Source: Tubiluchus corallicola
Taxonomy: Eukaryota; Priapulida; Priapulimorpha; Priapulimorphida; Tubiluchidae
Reading direction: 5' to 3'
DNA length: 64,000 bases
NCBI GenBank assembly: GCA_030141605.1
Contig: JAQGDQ010000288.1
Coordinates: forward strand, 163,121-227,120
A program made the translations under genes and the position numbers. The notes beneath the pieces are model-generated. The model saw nothing but the letters and a program-made list of their open reading frames with translations. It searched no databases and was not told the origin of the DNA. This document shows positions 59,120 through 64,000 of the stretch, piece after piece. Numbering within the stretch: position 1 is the first letter of the stretch; every line of letters starts with the position of its first letter.

Positions 59120-59280
59120 ATGCATAATCTTTATTTAAAGTCGGGTGAACAACGGAAAAAACATTATCTAAATAGGCTGTTCATACTGACTAAATACACG
59201 ATGCTAGAAATTTTTCTAAAAAGTAAAAATAAAGCTACAATATCACTCAAATTGGAAATAAAACCAAAAGATAAAAAATG
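59120..59280 (-). mobile_element. LINE 3' end, second copy of the 54.2 kb family
   Basis: Shares TTTAAAGTCGGGTG and AAATAGGCT blocks with 54227-54400 in the same orientation. On the minus strand it ends TTTAAATAAAGATTATGC, i.e. an AATAAA signal just before the tail. Confidence 0.6.
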
Positions 59281-60243
59281 AAAATGGGAAAATGTCGCGC
59301 AATCCATTTGGTGAATATGTTATTCAGAACACCTTTAGCGTTATCACAGAATCCGTTTTATCGTAAAAAATTAGAGTACGAAATTTTTGCCATGCCACAG
59401 TATACTAAATGCAGTATACACATTGACTAAAAACCTATTACGTTACAGAACGAGTAAAGAGAACAAGAACGAGAACGAGGTTGGCACAACGGTGAAAAAA
59501 ATCTGTTTATCTACTGTAAGCGAGTAACCCAAAAAATCTCAATTACAGAGAAGCCAATTATCGAGTGTAGCAGAAATTCAAATTACTGAATCGCTTAATT
59601 ATGAACAGCTAATAAGCCTATTTTTCAAGGAATCCAACTCATCAGTGCTTTTATAGCTTTAGATGTGATCAGGAAACCTATTATATTATAGAAACCAGAG
59701 CGCAATAATTCGTAGTAAGCCAAATAACACCTGGCGTAAACATTTTGAATTTTTGAACAGAAATGAACTTAACCTGATACCAAATTGGATATGTCAAAAT
59801 TAACTTAAGTAATGTAGCATTTTTATTGTGCTCCCCTAAACTAACTATTATATTTTTATTATGCCTTTTTTGTTTAAATGATTATAATGCGCATATTCTT
59901 ACTTTTCTATGCTACTAGTAAAATGAAAATTGTACATCAAATTCCCAAGAGATAGTAATGATTAAATAAAACTCCGCTATAAAGCAGAGCCTATGCACGC
60001 TTCGATCTCTATGTGTACATATTGCATAGTTGTCTATAAACGATAAATCTAACTTGAGTGAGTGTTAGTTGTGGGTGTCGGACTATTAATGATTACACTA
60101 TTGCACTTATCAGTTTTTTTTCATAAACGGTTGTGGTTGCATACGAATTTTATTGTAAACATGATTTTAATTTTGTTTATATTGCATGTAACATTTTTAG
60201 CAATAAAGAGTACTAATAGAAAAAAATAAAATCTCCCTTCTTG

Positions 60244-60385
<142 letters not shown>

Positions 60386-60516
60386 CACTCGCTTTTGCTG
60401 TGTTAAATTTTGTGGAAGAACGTCTATTAAGCTTATAGTAAAACTACGCAAACAATTCTTTTCAGAATGAAAATTGGAAGCTGAATTTAACCAGGAATGG
60501 TAGGACACCATGTGAA

Positions 60517-61548
60517 ATGGAACACCTCGAAGACACCATGGAATTTAAATGGGAAAACATTTCCTCAATAAGACCAGAGCTCTACAATAAATCAAATTTT
60601 TCGCATCCTTTTGACGACATTGGATTTCACACAAATTGCAAAAGCGTCTTAGAACATGACCTGGCGCATCTGATATCAAACTCTGTTAATCTGTTACTTG
60701 GCACCAGCATCTTAGCTGGCAATTTTTTAATACTGGTAACAATTATTTATACACCTTCACTGCACGAAGTGCCCTTCTACTTCGTTGCAAATCTTGCTGT
60801 AGCCGATTCAACGACAGGTTTTGGATTACTCACTCTTTTCATAGGATTCCTCGCAGGTGTGCGTTGCAAAATGAGTTTTTGTACGTGTGCCATTCCTCTA
60901 ATGATGTTTAACATTTACGGTTCCATATTATTTTACACAGCATATACCGTTGAACGATATCTAGCAGTTATTTATCCTCTCCATTATCCAAGATGGGTCA
61001 CGCAAAAAACTGCTAGCATAGCTATACTTTCTGCTTGGACACTTACTATATCTTTAACTACAGGTAGCGCGGTAGCGTATTATTTTAGCGACTACACTGG
61101 CTTGTCTTGCATCCATTTTAGGAGCTATTTTGGCACATTTTGTTTTATGTCAAACAATTTTGTTTGCGTTTTTCTTATTCCCGTTGTAATATTTTGTTAC
61201 GCTCGTATCGGATGCGTTGCAGCAAGGCAACAAAAAGCGATTTCTGCTTTAAGCGCCGTAAATGAAAGACGTGTTGACGAACTGAAGCAAAAAATGAAGA
61301 TTGCAAAAGTTCTCGGCCTGACAGTTATCTTGTACGTAACGTTCTGGTTGCCGAATCTAACCCTGTTTCCGTTCCATTACTTCTGCGAACTTCGAGGAAT
61401 GTGTTCTATTCGAGTAAGAACACAGCTAATAAATTTTACTTTATTACTAGGTTTGTCTAACTCCTTTGCAAACGTCTTTGTATATGCGGGAAAACTGAAA
61501 CCCTTTCGTAGGGCATTGAAAACCATTATCTTTCATAGACGAGGATGA
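60517..61548 (+). CDS. Intronless class A GPCR with altered NPxxY, 343 aa
   Basis: Rhodopsin-family receptor. The N-terminus has three sequons (N14, N24, N27). Landmarks: N69 in helix 1, LAVAD with D97 in helix 2, C122 at the helix 3 disulfide position with extra C117 and C124 nearby, ERY at 146-148 then LAVIYPL, W174 in helix 4, C198 in the second extracellular loop, FWLP (276-279) in place of CWxP, and N-V-F-V-Y (319-323) in helix 7 where NPxxY is expected: the proline is replaced by Val. The tail is very short (about 20 residues, KPFRRALK then basic) with little to phosphorylate. M8 is an alternative start. It is not closely related to the other three receptors. Ligand unknown; the frame is fully open, so loss of the proline is not simple decay. 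Confidence 0.9.
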   Translation: MEHLEDTMEFKWENISSIRPELYNKSNFSHPFDDIGFHTNCKSVLEHDLAHLISNSVNLLLGTSILAGNFLILVTIIYTPSLHEVPFYFVANLAVADSTTGFGLLTLFIGFLAGVRCKMSFCTCAIPLMMFNIYGSILFYTAYTVERYLAVIYPLHYPRWVTQKTASIAILSAWTLTISLTTGSAVAYYFSDYTGLSCIHFRSYFGTFCFMSNNFVCVFLIPVVIFCYARIGCVAARQQKAISALSAVNERRVDELKQKMKIAKVLGLTVILYVTFWLPNLTLFPFHYFCELRGMCSIRVRTQLINFTLLLGLSNSFANVFVYAGKLKPFRRALKTIIFHRRG

Positions 61549-63139
61549 TTATCTTCGGCTTTAGCAAAATGAGTATTGACAAGTAAACAACCCAAAAGTA
61601 CTGATTTCGCAAATAAAAATTGACTTTTGCAAAATATTGAAGTACGGTAATATTTTCACATTTTACTCAAATTCGTATACAACGGCCAACAAAAAGTTAT
61701 GGACCATCTATGGCTTTAAAATGTATAATTTATGTTAAATTATGTTATGATACGAGTATTCAATTAATATTTTTTTATTAAATGAGCGAATAATATGAAT
61801 AATATGACATTGAAATAATAATAATAATGACATATAACATGGAAATATAAATGCACGTTGAAACTGCCAAATCTCCAAATTTTCTCTCCAAATTTTCAAT
61901 TTATACAAATTTTCAGGGTGATTTTAGTGATTTTGTAAGTAATTTTTCTTTTGACATTTTTTATCCTAGTTTTATCTGTAATTATGTAAACATTTGTATA
62001 TACAGGTAATCTTGCCTGAAATAAAAAGTATAATAATAATAATAATACTGATACACACACATATTGTATGATCTTCTTTATTAACATGCCTATAAAACAC
62101 CAGGATTGAAACTAGGAGATACTTATGGTTGACATAGTTTACATTGCATTGTAACAGTTTGTGCAGATGCACCAACAGTAAACCTTCACAGATTGAACTA
62201 TGAGCTGTTGTCAATTAATGCGATGGTAATGTATACAACAGAGTCACATTAATAATAACAATTTTAAACAAAATTAATAAGATGAAAACATATCACAATG
62301 AAAATAGTTCAAGACACATATAAATACTACTAAAAACTAGCAAGTAAGAAATTATGTAGCAAAGTACTTAACGTACAACAAAACATCGGTTTTTCATCAT
62401 TCATATACTCATATGTACGAATCATCTGTGCATTTACAAAGACCAGCGCATATGTAAGACAGAAATCAGCAATAATTACACTCAACATAAATAGAAATAT
62501 ATAAATTAGATATAAGATTAGACAAAAACAATATAAAGATAGTAAACAGACGTGGAAAATCACACGAGGCACATTATTCTTCTAGAAACTGCAGCTCGCT
62601 TTGCTCGAAACTGAGTGCAATAATGAGACCTCAAGAAAATTATCTTATTCTTCATATACTAGTTTAAGTTACATATTACTGTGCAGAAATATTGGGAATT
62701 TGCTTAATAAATGTAGGAATAAATGCGTAAGTATATTTATAATGCAGAATATTTATAAACATTATACCACTACTCCAATAGTGCTTACTTTGCGAAAGAA
62801 AAAGAATAATTTGTAAGTGTCCTTTACACTCTTTACATCATTGAAAACTAGTTTAAACATTTGCTAGCTTCTTGAAGTTTGATAAAAGTTCAGTAGATGG
62901 AGCTATATGCATTTTACAAACTTTGACACGGTACACGTCAAGCAAAAGCATCACTAAGGCAAGAAAGTTATAAGATAACAACACTTTAAGCGCATATTCC
63001 TATTGCTACATGGTGTAAATTGATACTATGTCTAAGCTCAGTACACGATAATGTTTGATAATGTCAATAAAGTGAATATTCCAATTAACATTTACCAATT
63101 ATGGAAATAATAAAGCTGACGCATTGAATGTGAGGTAGA
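61549..63139. other. AT-rich spacer, no gene seen
   Basis: 3' flank of the fourth GPCR and very AT-rich DNA with short ATT/AAT runs (e.g. 61815-61830, 62028-62047). None of its open frames has a domain, splice context or compositional support. Confidence 0.5.
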
Positions 63140-63530
63140 TCAGATGCTATGCTTAAGAAACTCATCTTCGGGATTTGACGATAGCGGCTCTAAATTTGTT
63201 ATCGCCTTCTTCATCTTGGTACCTAAGTAAATAAAAATACATTAATAATAGACGATAGCAATGAGACTATAAAAAAGCAATAAATACAATTATGATATCA
63301 TCGAAGATATCATTGATTTTTTCTTTTATCATTTTCCAATCATAACCTATTATTTCGCTCATTCTTCCTTTCTTTCAACATGTTACCCTTGCATATAATT
63401 TCCTTTGTTATCCTCGATTCATTTTCAGGAATTCTAATAATCGCTCCCTGATTACAACTGCAAATTAGGACGCATGCTGTAGATGACTCCGGAAATTTGG
63501 ATGTCTCTGTTTTAGTTAAAAAAACAACTG
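63140..63530 (-). CDS. 3' end of an unidentified spliced gene (two exons)
   Basis: Two minus-strand exons fit together: 63530-63387 (144 bp; acceptor TTTTCAATATAG, donor AAGG followed by GTAACA) and 63222-63140 (acceptor ATTTACTTAG, TGA at 63142-63140). Both introns are phase 1 and the joined frame is open. The first exon, with phase 1 on both sides, encodes about 48 residues with three cysteines (ACVLICSC, then IIC), in the size range of an extracellular module. The last encodes a 26-residue acidic/hydrophilic tail. I do not recognise the protein. Upstream exons should lie to the right of 63530, probably beyond the window; none was found up to 64000. Confidence 0.45.
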
Positions 63531-64000
63531 CTATATTGAAAATAAAATCAGCACTAGGTGATATTAATTATGAATAATGAACATGCATATTTTCAAAACA
63601 CAAATTTGCAAACAAAAACACAACAAAAAGAGTTTATACCATAAAACCACATATGTTCTGGTAGGTACACTGTTCAAAAACAATTTCAGTATTCGAGTGG
63701 AAAACACATATCAATAAATACCGTGCAGCAGATCTTCTAATACTGGTTCAGATGCTGTGAGTGACACACCAGCACTTTAACCAGTGCCACCTTCTCACGC
63801 CCATAGTTATCAAATCAATCTTTAAGCCAATGTGCAGCTTAAATTTATTTAAAATACCTCATTCAATATGGCACATGTTATTTCTGAAATTGTGTTTATG
63901 TTTAGTTTCCAAAAACGTTCAAAAATGCTGGCAATGTGGCTATCACTTCCTATAGGGAGCTACTGAACCATTTTTCTCACCCCCACCAGCTTCATTGTCT
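63531..64000. other. Right end, no feature recognised
   Basis: If the exons at 63140-63530 are real, this is intron of that gene. No coding exon, repeat or RNA gene is visible. Confidence 0.4.

Overview
This is eukaryotic, almost certainly invertebrate animal, nuclear DNA. It is AT-rich, with long spacers and introns, GT-AG (and one GC-AG) introns, LINE and hAT-type transposon remnants and large microsatellites. Four intronless class A GPCRs next to spliced housekeeping genes recall a cnidarian or another early-branching or marine invertebrate. The species cannot be named from the sequence. There is no sign of prokaryotic, organellar or viral organisation.

Layout, left to right. (1) 1.46-3.34 kb, + strand: the last three coding exons of SMIM14; its first coding exon lies outside the window. 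(2) 8.5-16.5 kb: two related intronless orphan GPCRs in tail-to-tail orientation. The spacer between them holds a ~650 bp degenerate pentanucleotide satellite and a hAT-like element with a perfect 8-bp target-site duplication. (3) 22.2 kb: a third, short GPCR that lacks the canonical extracellular disulfide. (4) 25.2-36.1 kb, - strand: a complete 12-exon ZCCHC8 gene (NEXT RNA-decay complex). I rebuilt it exon by exon; all phases agree and the joined frame is 826 codons. (5) 36.4-38.1 kb: a decayed non-LTR retrotransposon between the divergent ZCCHC8 and SPATA20 starts. (6) 38.5-40.8 kb: SPATA20 as one uninterrupted 780-codon exon. (7) 44.5-49.6 kb: a three-exon secreted or GPI-anchored three-finger (Ly6/quiver-like) gene whose second intron is packed with microsatellites. 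(8) 52.9-53.9 kb: a type II membrane protein with a lumenal methyltransferase domain. (9) 54-60.4 kb: LINE tails, a palindromic MITE and two long CT/GA tracts, one ending ~140 bp before (10) a fourth GPCR at 60.5 kb whose NPxxY motif has lost its proline. (11) 63.1-63.5 kb, - strand: two phase-compatible exons that look like the 3' end of an unidentified gene.

The genes do not form a pathway. They look like a normal metazoan mix of housekeeping genes (RNA decay, membrane, thioredoxin-like) and lineage-specific sensory or surface genes (GPCRs, three-finger protein). I found no convincing new multi-gene system. The strongest new content is the set of spliced genes that simple ORF calls miss (SMIM14, ZCCHC8, the three-finger gene, the 63 kb exons), the deviant GPCRs and the mobile-element structures.
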